A stretch of DNA of 64,000 nucleotides, from NCBI GenBank assembly GCA_030765525.1, contig JAVCCK010000038.1:248001-312000 (forward strand). Direction: 5' to 3'. Below are positions 35,122 through 42,914 of this stretch, piece after piece. This DNA comes from Candidatus Lernaella stagnicola. Its GTDB lineage: Bacteria > Lernaellota > Lernaellaia > Lernaellales > Lernaellaceae. The notes beneath the pieces are model-generated. The model was not told the origin of the DNA. It ran no database searches and saw only the letters and a program-made list of their open reading frames with translations. A program made the translations under genes and the position numbers. How positions within the stretch are numbered: position 1 is the first letter of the stretch; the number at the start of each line of letters is the position of its first letter.

Positions 35122-35900
35122 TGGAACGAGCCCTGTACGTCACGCGACTGAACGAAATCAACGCCGAAACCGAGCACTACGATCGCCTGTACTTCGGGGC
35201 CGAGTTTTGCCAGTTTCGCATTCCGTCCCCTGCACTGTTGCGCCAAGCTCGCGAAGCCGCAGCGCAACACGGCTGGTCGTTTTCGCTGATGACCCCCTAC
35301 GTGACCGACGAGGGCCTGGCCGCGCTGGCCGACTTGCTGCCGGAACTGCGCGACGGCGACGAGGTGATCGTCAACGATTGGGGCGTGCTTGATTGGGTGG
35401 CGACCGAGCATGAACGACTGACGGTCGTGCTGGGCCGTTTGCTGACCAAGCAGAAGCGCGGCCCGCGGATCCTCAACGTTCTGGACGTGACGCCGCCGGA
35501 CATGCTGTCGCACTACCGGCGCTCCAATGTCGATGTACCCCACCTGCGCGATTTTCTGACGGGCCAAATGCGCGTCGAGCGCTTTGAGTTGGACAATCCC
35601 CTGCAGGGGATGGAACGGCGACCGGCGGTGCCGGCCAGCCTCTATACGCCGTGGATGTACGTGTCGACGACGCGCCTGTGTTTGGTCAACCATTGCGAGA
35701 ACCGCACGCAATCGCTGCGGGCGATTTTCCAAACCGACTTCGCCTGCCAAAAACACCAATTCACACTCGAGCATGACAACATGCCCGCGACGCTGCACCT
35801 GGTGGGTAATACGATTTTCGTGGAGAACGACGGCGTACCGGAAAATCTCGAGCAACTGGGCATCGACCGCTTGGTTTTTCAGCCCCGCCCGCCCATGTAG
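35118..35900 (+). CDS. U32-like partner protein (UbiV-like)
   Basis: The 260-residue product begins at tandem ATG codons (35118 and 35121) overlapping the upstream TGA. It has features of the shorter U32 partner: RLYFGAEFCQF, ILNVLDVTPPDMLSHYRRSN, and cysteines in TTRLCLVNHC and FACQKHQF that could hold an iron-sulfur cluster. With the preceding gene it probably forms a heteromeric UbiU/UbiV-type complex. The substrate could be a quinone precursor or RNA. Confidence 0.78.
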   Translation: MMERALYVTRLNEINAETEHYDRLYFGAEFCQFRIPSPALLRQAREAAAQHGWSFSLMTPYVTDEGLAALADLLPELRDGDEVIVNDWGVLDWVATEHERLTVVLGRLLTKQKRGPRILNVLDVTPPDMLSHYRRSNVDVPHLRDFLTGQMRVERFELDNPLQGMERRPAVPASLYTPWMYVSTTRLCLVNHCENRTQSLRAIFQTDFACQKHQFTLEHDNMPATLHLVGNTIFVENDGVPENLEQLGIDRLVFQPRPPM

Positions 35901-35934
35901 ACCAGCCGCGAATCTAACGCGCGAATCCCTCTTT

Positions 35935-38172
35935 TTAAGCCGGCTGTAGGTGGGCGTACATCAGCACCAACGTCTTGGTGCCGTGACGGTCGAAGCGCAC
36001 CGTGGCGCGCATCATGCGTCCCCCGCCCTGCATCGCCGTCACCGTGCCGAGGCCGAATTGCGGATGCCGCACGCGCGTACCCGGTCGCAAGCCGCCGGCG
36101 TGATCGTCCGGATCCTGCGAGTCGGAGTAATCGTAGACGGGTTCGCCCGGCAACGAGGTCGGGGCCGGTGCCTGGGAAAACCGATCGCCGCGCGGCATGC
36201 GGCTGGGCGCGTAGGGACGGCCGCCCTGGTCCTCGGCCAACTCGGCGGGGACATCGTGCCAATAGGGCGAGATTTCCGTCGGTACCGGGATGCCGCCGAA
36301 GACGCTGCGGCGCGCTGCGGCGGTCAAGTACAAAAAGCGCTCGGCGCGGGTGAAGCCGACGTAGCACAGCCGCCGTTCCTCTTCGAGTTCGGCGGTGCTT
36401 TCCTGACTGCGTTTGTGGGGCAGCAGGCCGTCTTCCATGCCCACCATGAACACCGCGCGGAATTCGAGCCCCTTGGCGGCGTGCAGGGTCATTAAGCTGA
36501 CGGCGGCGGCGCGGTCGTCGTAGAGGTCCGGATCGGAAAGTAGGCTGACTTTTTCCAGAAAGAGCGGCAGGTCGGCTTCATCGCCCGCCTCTTTCTCAAA
36601 TTCTTCGATCGACTTGAGCAGCTCCTCGAGGTTCTCCAAGCGCGACTTGTCTTCGATCTTGGTGCTGTTTTCAAGCACGCGGAGATAGCCGCTGTCCTGC
36701 AATACGCGCGCGGCGATTTGCGCGGGCTTGTTGGCGAACAGGTCCCGGCTTTGGTCCAGGATGAGGTTCGCAAATCCGGTCAAAGCCTTGCGTGCCGCAC
36801 CGGTGACACGCTCGCCCGCCCCTTCGCCCACGCGCCGGCAGGCGGCCACGGGATGGAGGTCTTCGGCGGCGGCAACCTCGCGGACACGTTCGATCGTTTT
36901 TTGCCCGATGCCCCGCGGCGGCGTGTTGACGGAACGCTCGAAGGCCACGGTGTCGGCCGGGTTGGCAATCAGGCGCAGATACGCCAGCGCGTCTTTAATT
37001 TCCTTGCGATCGTAAAACCGCGTGCCGCCGACCACGACGTAGGGAATGCCGCGTTCGAGCAGCTTCTCTTCCAAGATACGGCTCTGGGCGTTGATGCGGT
37101 AGAAGCAGGCGATTTGGTTCGCCGCAAGTCCGTGCCGGTTTTGCAGGTCCTCGGCGACCCGCGCGACAAAGCGGCCTTCGTCGTATTCGTCGTCGGCCTG
37201 GTAGCGAACGATCGGCGCGCCTTCCGCGTTGGGCGTGGAAAGCTCTTTGGGCTGTCGATTCGTGTTGCGGGAAATCACCGCGTCGGCGGCCCGCAGGATG
37301 CGTTGGGAGCTGCGGTAGTTGATGCCGAGCACGATCTTGCGCGCGCCGGGAAAGCTATCGGCAAACTCCAGAATGTTCGCCAAGCGGGCGCCCCGCCAGC
37401 GATAGATCGACTGGTCGTCGTCGCCCACCACGGTCAGGTTGCGGTGCTCCCCGAGCAAGGCGGCGAGAAGTTCGAACTGAGCGCGATTCGTGTCCTGGAA
37501 CTCGTCGACCAAAATGTGGCGAAAACGCCCTCGATAGCCCTCGCGCACTTCGGGGTTGTCGCGCAGCAGGCGGATGGCTTCGAGGATCAGGTCGCCGAAG
37601 TCGAAACCGTTGGCGGCCCGCACGCGCTCGCGATACTGCCGGGCGATCGCCTGGTACTTCTCGCGGATAATCGGCGGCACCTCGGAGGCGTAATCCTCGG
37701 GGTCCAGCGCTTCGTTTTTCGCGCGGTCGAACCAATTGGCGAATTGGCGCGGCGGCCACTGCTTGGCGTCCACATCGTTTTTTTCCAGCAGGTCTTTGAG
37801 AATCGAGCGTTGGTCGGTTTCGTCGAAAATGGAGAAACTCGACTTGCGCCCCACGAGTTCCGCGTGGCTGCGCAACAAGCGGGCGCACGCGCCGTGGAAG
37901 GTGTGGATCCACATGCCCGATGCGTGCCCGCCGACGAGTTGCTCAACGCGGGCGCGCATTACGCCGGCCGCTTTGTTGGTGAAAGTGACGGCAAGCACTT
38001 CGCTGGGATGCACGTCGCGCACCGCCAGCAAATAGGCGATACGGCGGGTGAGCACGCGGGTTTTCCCGGAGCCGGCGCCGGCAAACACCAACAGCGGGCC
38101 GTCGGGCGCCGTCACGGCTTCGCGCTGCGCCGGGTTGAGATCTTGTAGTATGAGTTCGGCGATGTCGGACAT
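35935..38172 (-). CDS. uvrD: UvrD/PcrA-type superfamily 1 DNA helicase
   Basis: The 745-residue protein is a 3'-5' SF1A helicase. It starts at the ATG at 38172, giving MSDIAELILQDLNPAQREAV (Q motif). Walker A is AGAGSGKT (about 32-39); motif II is ILVDEFQDTNRAQ; later motifs include VGDDDQSIYRWRGA, VSLMTLHAAKGLEFRAVF and EERRLCYVGFTRAERFLYLT. The C-terminus ends in a small PcrA-type tail (GTRVRHPQFGLGTV). It probably serves in mismatch or excision repair and replication-conflict clearing. It converges on the U32 gene with a 34-base gap. Confidence 0.95.
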   Translation of the reverse strand: MSDIAELILQDLNPAQREAVTAPDGPLLVFAGAGSGKTRVLTRRIAYLLAVRDVHPSEVLAVTFTNKAAGVMRARVEQLVGGHASGMWIHTFHGACARLLRSHAELVGRKSSFSIFDETDQRSILKDLLEKNDVDAKQWPPRQFANWFDRAKNEALDPEDYASEVPPIIREKYQAIARQYRERVRAANGFDFGDLILEAIRLLRDNPEVREGYRGRFRHILVDEFQDTNRAQFELLAALLGEHRNLTVVGDDDQSIYRWRGARLANILEFADSFPGARKIVLGINYRSSQRILRAADAVISRNTNRQPKELSTPNAEGAPIVRYQADDEYDEGRFVARVAEDLQNRHGLAANQIACFYRINAQSRILEEKLLERGIPYVVVGGTRFYDRKEIKDALAYLRLIANPADTVAFERSVNTPPRGIGQKTIERVREVAAAEDLHPVAACRRVGEGAGERVTGAARKALTGFANLILDQSRDLFANKPAQIAARVLQDSGYLRVLENSTKIEDKSRLENLEELLKSIEEFEKEAGDEADLPLFLEKVSLLSDPDLYDDRAAAVSLMTLHAAKGLEFRAVFMVGMEDGLLPHKRSQESTAELEEERRLCYVGFTRAERFLYLTAAARRSVFGGIPVPTEISPYWHDVPAELAEDQGGRPYAPSRMPRGDRFSQAPAPTSLPGEPVYDYSDSQDPDDHAGGLRPGTRVRHPQFGLGTVTAMQGGGRMMRATVRFDRHGTKTLVLMYAHLQPA

Positions 38173-38321
38173 GGGCGCGCATCGTAGCAGGTCGCGCCTC
38201 GCGGTCAAGCCGAGAAGACGTTTTACGCGTCGTATTTGCGCCCTTTTTTCCGGCTGCTATTATCAAAATAACAAAAGCTTGCACCGCTTGAATATCGCAT
38301 CGTTTTTCGTTGGTTAAGGCC

Positions 38322-38350
38322 TTGACCGGTCATGTCAATTTTGCTCTACT
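38322..38350 (+). promoter_or_regulatory. Candidate promoter of cassette B
   Basis: TTGACC (38322-38327), a 17-base spacer and TCTACT (38345-38350) match a sigma-70 promoter (5 of 6 and 4 of 6). It lies in the AT-rich divergent gap between uvrD and the barrel gene, about 54 bases before the start at 38404. Confidence 0.5.
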
Positions 38351-38403
38351 GGCGGAACTGTATTGAACGGCCATTCAGAATGCCGGATTGCTGCGGAGCA
38401 TCA

Positions 38404-39816
38404 ATGATTACAAGGTTTTTCCTCCCGTCTTGGATTGTAAGCCAAGCTTCCCCGAGGCTGTTTCGAGTCGTATTGATCGCCGTGCTTTGTGTCTTTGCAC
38501 TGGCTGCGGTCTCCGCGGCGGCGGACGAAGATCCCCCGCCGGATCAATCGGACACTACCTCGGATCAAGACGCTGAACAGAAGGACGAGTACGTTCCCCT
38601 CACGGGGCGTCCGCTCAAATTCACGGGCAAGTACGGCCGGTGGATCAAGGAAATGGAGCGGATGGCCATGGAGGAACTCGACTTGTGGGGCGCGTCGACG
38701 ACGGTCCCGCAAGGCTTCCTCGTCCCGCTATTCGGCTACGGCACGATGCGCGCGGCGCAACGTTTCGACAACCACCGGAAGTTGACCGACATCATCCCCA
38801 TCTTCAATATCGACGACCCCTTCAACGTCGGCGGCGATTTCTTCTCGCTGGACTTCAACGTGCAGGGCTCGACGAAGGGGTATTTGGCTGGTCTAACCTA
38901 CGGCGTTACCGACAACATTATGGTCGGCGCGAGCATCTTTTTCGCCGATATCGAAATCAAGATGGACCCCATTTTCACGCCGGGATCCTCCGAGCGCCTG
39001 GGCGTGGCGACGCGGGATGAGTTTTACAAGTTGCTGGAAAAACTCGGTCGACCGCGGCCGAAGCACGTGTATAAGAGCGATCCCTTCGACGCGGGCGACC
39101 TGGACATGTTCGTGACGTGGAATTGGTACCGCACGAATTGGTTCTCGACCGCCTCGACGCTGCACGTGTTCGCGCCGACGGCTCACCAGGCCGAGCCGGA
39201 CAAGGCCTTGATCTTCGCGCTGGGCCCGGATCTGGACACCGGCAACGCGGCGTGGGGCATCGGGCTGGGCAAGGTATTCGACTTCCGGCCCCCGGCGCCT
39301 GCCGACGTGGTGACCTTCACCTTCACGGTGGACGGTGCGGTGTTTTTCCAATCCAAGCGGCGCAGCCCGGAGTTTCTGGCACCCAACCGCGACGTTTGGG
39401 ACTACATGAAATCCCAGGGCGTCGAGTTGGACTTCTTCCCGAATTTGTCTGATATCGATAGTCACTATTACTACACGCCGCCGCCGTGGATTGCCGTCAG
39501 CGGGGGCATCGGCCTCGGCATTTTCGGTATTTCCTACCGCCATGGCTGGGGTTTCGAGGGTAAGTACGAAACCAACAGCCCGGGTTTCAAGCAGGTGATC
39601 GACGAGATCGGCCTGGTGGGAACGGGCGACGACGGCAAGATCATCGTGTCCACCGGGTTGCCGCTAACGCCTCTGTACATTCCGGCGTTGGCGCAAATTC
39701 GGTTTGAATACGTCACCGACGGTCGCAACGCGATGGTGTTCCGTGACATCTACCAGATCGGCGTGGGCTTCCTCATTCCCTTGGCACCGCCCGAGAAATA
39801 CCGGTTGAAAGAGTAA
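38404..39816 (+). CDS. Outer-membrane beta-barrel protein, cassette B
   Basis: The ATG at 38404 follows GGAGCATCA and encodes 470 residues with a long signal peptide (about 1-40, ending AAVSAAA). A disordered acidic stretch (DEDPPPDQSDTTSDQDAEQK) follows. From about 100 onward, alternating strands with aromatic girdle residues are typical of a barrel (YLAGLTYGVTDNIMVGASIF, WIAVSGGIGLGIFGISYRHG). FTPGSSERLGV (191-201) and LEKLGRP align with cassette A's barrel (1-1137). The last residues are KYRLKE, without the usual terminal Phe. Substrate unknown. Gene order here is barrel, lipoprotein, hydrolase. Confidence 0.82.
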   Translation: MITRFFLPSWIVSQASPRLFRVVLIAVLCVFALAAVSAAADEDPPPDQSDTTSDQDAEQKDEYVPLTGRPLKFTGKYGRWIKEMERMAMEELDLWGASTTVPQGFLVPLFGYGTMRAAQRFDNHRKLTDIIPIFNIDDPFNVGGDFFSLDFNVQGSTKGYLAGLTYGVTDNIMVGASIFFADIEIKMDPIFTPGSSERLGVATRDEFYKLLEKLGRPRPKHVYKSDPFDAGDLDMFVTWNWYRTNWFSTASTLHVFAPTAHQAEPDKALIFALGPDLDTGNAAWGIGLGKVFDFRPPAPADVVTFTFTVDGAVFFQSKRRSPEFLAPNRDVWDYMKSQGVELDFFPNLSDIDSHYYYTPPPWIAVSGGIGLGIFGISYRHGWGFEGKYETNSPGFKQVIDEIGLVGTGDDGKIIVSTGLPLTPLYIPALAQIRFEYVTDGRNAMVFRDIYQIGVGFLIPLAPPEKYRLKE

Positions 39817-39827
39817 TGGAGGGCATC

Positions 39828-41396
39828 ATGAAAAAAATAGCCACGGCCACAATCATTGCCTTCACGTTTGCGCTGGCGATTACGCTGATTCCGTCCTGCA
39901 TGGGCGAGCCGGCGGATGAACACTCCATCGAATGGTTGCTGCGCGAGGGTAAGACTCTGCTGGAGAATCACGACGGGTCCAAGGCCTACAATCTCTTTCA
40001 TCAGGTTGTCGAGCGCGATCCGGACAACTTGGAGGGCTTGTACGGCCTCATCCTATCGCTGGATCACCGGGTCTTCGCCAATATCGACGGCGTGATCGAC
40101 CTGCTGGCCGGCGTGTATATTTTCGAGCCGTCGCGCGAGGATTGCCGCGACGCCTGCGACCGCTTGGCCGAATGCAACTTGTTCGAAGAGGCATGGACGA
40201 CACCCGAAACGTGTATGCAGGATTGCCCCTTCTCGCTGCAACCCTTCATGTTCGACACCATGCTCGACGGCAGCACGTGCAATAAAATTCGCGGTGACGG
40301 CCTGGAGTGGATCGTGCCCACCAAGCCGGCCAACTGCAAAGCCTTATGCGAGAATCTGGACTTCTGCGGCAAGATCGTCCCGCCGGTCACCTTCACCGTC
40401 GAGGAATGCATCACGCATTGCCCCCACGCCTATGTCGAGCGGCACAGCAAGTGCTACCTGGAAAGCCTGGGATCCTGCAACGGCCAGGACCGCACCTGTT
40501 TCGAGCACACGACCGTCGGCGTGCAGATTCTCTTCCGTGAGATCGGCATCTTCGTACCGCCGCAAATCGACGAGTACAGCAAGTTTCTGCTGGAGCGGCC
40601 TAACGACTACCAATACGATCTGGAAGATTACTACTGGAGCCTGGTCGACCCGCCGTTGGAGATCAATCTCGAGGGACGCTACGACCACGGCTTCCTTTAT
40701 CTGTCGCGCGCGTTGGGGAACTTCTTCCACGTGTTGTTGCTGACGGCCACATCGGTCCAGTTGGAGATGAACTTTCCGAACTTCGACCTGAACTTCAACT
40801 ACGGCAACCCGCAGGGCGCGGAGGAATTTGTCGACGCGGCGATCGTCTCGATGGAGATTCTCCTGTACGACCCGATCTACCCCAACGGCTTTACAGTGTA
40901 CGACGAGCCGTGGGCTTACGAGAACGTCAAGCAAGGCGGGTTGGCGATCGGCCGCGGCTTCGGCTCCATCGCCGACATGTTCGACTTCATGTTCGTCGAT
41001 CACGATCGGCAACTGGGCAAGGCGCTGCATTACGACGACGATAACAATAACTTCAATTGGGACGACAACGAAACGTGGACGCTGCCGGGCTTCGACGATA
41101 TCGTGCTGACCAAGGCGCAATGCGCGGCCATCCGCGATTTCGCCCGCGCGATGGAAGCGAATTTGCTGGAGCGCGAACCGGTACAGATCGAGCTGCTGAC
41201 CGGCATTTTGGAAAGCTTCAACCTCGGCTCGTTCGATTTCATCGTCGACCTGCTGATCGCCTGGACGGAAGACGGCACCTTCGACGTCTCGCCGCTGTTC
41301 TGGGAGCCCGGCCGCTACGACTTCCGCATCCTGTTACAGCAACTGATCGACGAGTTGAAGATCGTGGCAAAGATCATCGACGAATTTGATCTGTAA
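39828..41396 (+). CDS. Cys-rich TPR-like lipoprotein, cassette B
   Basis: The upstream ATG at 39816 overlaps the barrel stop as TAATG, but GGAGG at 39819 points to the ATG at 39828. The 522-residue product has lipobox LIPSC (Cys24). Residues 35-75 form a TPR-like pair (LREGKTLLENHDGSKAYNLF). Fourteen further cysteines lie at about 106-224. The last eight are spaced 4, 6, 14, 4, 11, 8, 7, against 4, 6, 13, 4, 11, 7, 7 in the cassette A lipoprotein. YDDDNNNFNWDDNE (402-415) resembles a metal-binding loop. Unlike several lipoproteins here it lacks an acidic run straight after the Cys. Function unknown; surface or periplasmic scaffold is a guess. Confidence 0.8.
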   Translation: MKKIATATIIAFTFALAITLIPSCMGEPADEHSIEWLLREGKTLLENHDGSKAYNLFHQVVERDPDNLEGLYGLILSLDHRVFANIDGVIDLLAGVYIFEPSREDCRDACDRLAECNLFEEAWTTPETCMQDCPFSLQPFMFDTMLDGSTCNKIRGDGLEWIVPTKPANCKALCENLDFCGKIVPPVTFTVEECITHCPHAYVERHSKCYLESLGSCNGQDRTCFEHTTVGVQILFREIGIFVPPQIDEYSKFLLERPNDYQYDLEDYYWSLVDPPLEINLEGRYDHGFLYLSRALGNFFHVLLLTATSVQLEMNFPNFDLNFNYGNPQGAEEFVDAAIVSMEILLYDPIYPNGFTVYDEPWAYENVKQGGLAIGRGFGSIADMFDFMFVDHDRQLGKALHYDDDNNNFNWDDNETWTLPGFDDIVLTKAQCAAIRDFARAMEANLLEREPVQIELLTGILESFNLGSFDFIVDLLIAWTEDGTFDVSPLFWEPGRYDFRILLQQLIDELKIVAKIIDEFDL

Positions 41397-41421
41397 AATC
41401 GTTTTCGGTATGCCATCACGG

Positions 41422-41452
41422 ATCCCGTCGGCGCGACATCGCCCGGCGGGAT
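41422..41452 (+). terminator. Hairpin between lipoprotein and ceramidase-like genes
   Basis: The 5' arm at 41422-41431 pairs with 41443-41452 over ten positions (one G-T), followed by TTCTTATATT rather than a clean T run. It could be a weak terminator, an attenuator or a processing site that sets lower expression of the downstream hydrolase. Confidence 0.4.
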
Positions 41453-41492
41453 TCTTATATTGAGGCCCGTGAAACAACAAGGAAGAGGACTC

Positions 41493-42836
41493 ATGAAACG
41501 CACGTGTTTCGTTGCGCTGCTCGTCATGGCGATGGTGATGCTCGGTTCCGGGGCCCCGACACCGGCCGGTCAAGCCGCCCTATTCCAAGTGGGGATGGCG
41601 AAAGTCGACCTGACGCCCGACCCGCAGGCAATGTCGATAACGCTCAACGGGTACGCCGGGCGCGGCAAACAACCGGCCACCGGCGTCCTCGACCCGATCT
41701 ACGCCCGCGCCATGGTGATCACCGACCCCGGCAAACGCGAATTGGCGATCCTCGCGATGGACTTGTGCTTCGTCAACAGCGAAGTGCGGGACATGGCCGT
41801 GGCCCGCCTCGAGCCGCACGGCTTCGGCGAACACAATCTGATGATCACCGCCACCCACACCCACGCCGCGCCCTCGGCATACGACCGCCGGTGGATCACC
41901 GCCGCGCTGATGGGCCCCTTCGACGAAGCAATTCTCAATCAGGTCGTGGACGGCATCGTCACGGCGGTGCTGGAAGCCAAACGCAAGCAGCAACCCGCGC
42001 AAATTCAGTACGACGTGTCGGAGTTGGCGGACATGAACCGCAGCCGGCGCGACCCGGCCTTCGATGTGGCCGTCGGCACCGTCGAGGGCGTGAAGCCGAA
42101 CCCGGAAAAATACCAAACCGACCGGCGGCTGACTGTCTTTCACATCACGACGCCGGAGGGAAAACCGCTGGGCGCGCTGGTTCACTTTGCGTCGCACCCG
42201 ACAGTGCTGTCTCCGGACAACCTACAAATTTCCGCTGATTGGCCCGGGGTCATGAACCGGGAAATCGAAAAGCAATTAGGCGAGAATACGGTCTCGATGT
42301 TCGTCAACGGCGCGCTGGGTGATGCCGCCCCGACGCCGGATTGGAGCACGCCGGAACAGGAAATCAAAGACACCGAAAAATACGGCTCCCAGATGGCCGC
42401 GGCGGTGATCGCGCGACTGCCGCAGACCAAGCCCCTGCGTGACGCTGTTGTCGCCGGTTTCACGAATCGTGCGGTGTTCGATCAAGTGGAACTGCAACCG
42501 CTGGGCGGCATGCCGATGCATCGCGGCTTCTCGCGCGTTGTCTATCTACGGCCGGACCAGCCGTTTCAAGCGGTGCGACTCGGGCACTTCGTCATTCTGG
42601 GCGCTCCGGGCGAGCCGACGACGCTGGCCGCGCGTTCGCTGGAGACGCTCTGCAACGATGGCTTCCACTGCCTCACCGCCGGGCCGGTCAATGGGTACAT
42701 GGGCTACTTCGCCACGCCGGCGGTGTACGATGAAGGCGGCTACGCGGCGGGCGCCAGCTTTTGGGGTCGCGACACGGTCATGAAAATAAAGAAAGCGCTG
42801 CAGCCCGCGGCGATGGTCGTGCAATCGGATTGGTAG
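41493..42836 (+). CDS. Neutral/alkaline ceramidase-family hydrolase, cassette B
   Basis: The ATG at 41493 follows GGAAGAGGA and encodes 447 residues with a Sec signal (about 1-28) but no lipobox, unlike the lipidated paralogue at 1141. Family marks are ATHTH (120-124), HFASHP (231-236), SADWPG (248-253) and NGALGDAAPTP (272-282). Aligned on the Pro of the final motif, Ser281 of the cassette A enzyme corresponds to Ala279 here, so either the nucleophile has been lost or another residue serves. It may act on an amide other than ceramide, or bind without hydrolysing. It follows the cassette B lipoprotein after 96 bases containing a hairpin. Confidence 0.82.
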   Translation: MKRTCFVALLVMAMVMLGSGAPTPAGQAALFQVGMAKVDLTPDPQAMSITLNGYAGRGKQPATGVLDPIYARAMVITDPGKRELAILAMDLCFVNSEVRDMAVARLEPHGFGEHNLMITATHTHAAPSAYDRRWITAALMGPFDEAILNQVVDGIVTAVLEAKRKQQPAQIQYDVSELADMNRSRRDPAFDVAVGTVEGVKPNPEKYQTDRRLTVFHITTPEGKPLGALVHFASHPTVLSPDNLQISADWPGVMNREIEKQLGENTVSMFVNGALGDAAPTPDWSTPEQEIKDTEKYGSQMAAAVIARLPQTKPLRDAVVAGFTNRAVFDQVELQPLGGMPMHRGFSRVVYLRPDQPFQAVRLGHFVILGAPGEPTTLAARSLETLCNDGFHCLTAGPVNGYMGYFATPAVYDEGGYAAGASFWGRDTVMKIKKALQPAAMVVQSDW

Positions 42837-42914
42837 AGGCGTGCGCGCCGCGTGATCGCCGTCGAGCATGAGTGAACCAACCGGCGGGAAAGCAGGCCCG
42901 AGCGTCGTTTCTTG

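Noticed and set aside
36718-38148. Plus-strand open frame of 476 codons
   Set aside because: Antisense to the UvrD-like helicase gene, with low-complexity His/Val/Gln-rich translation.
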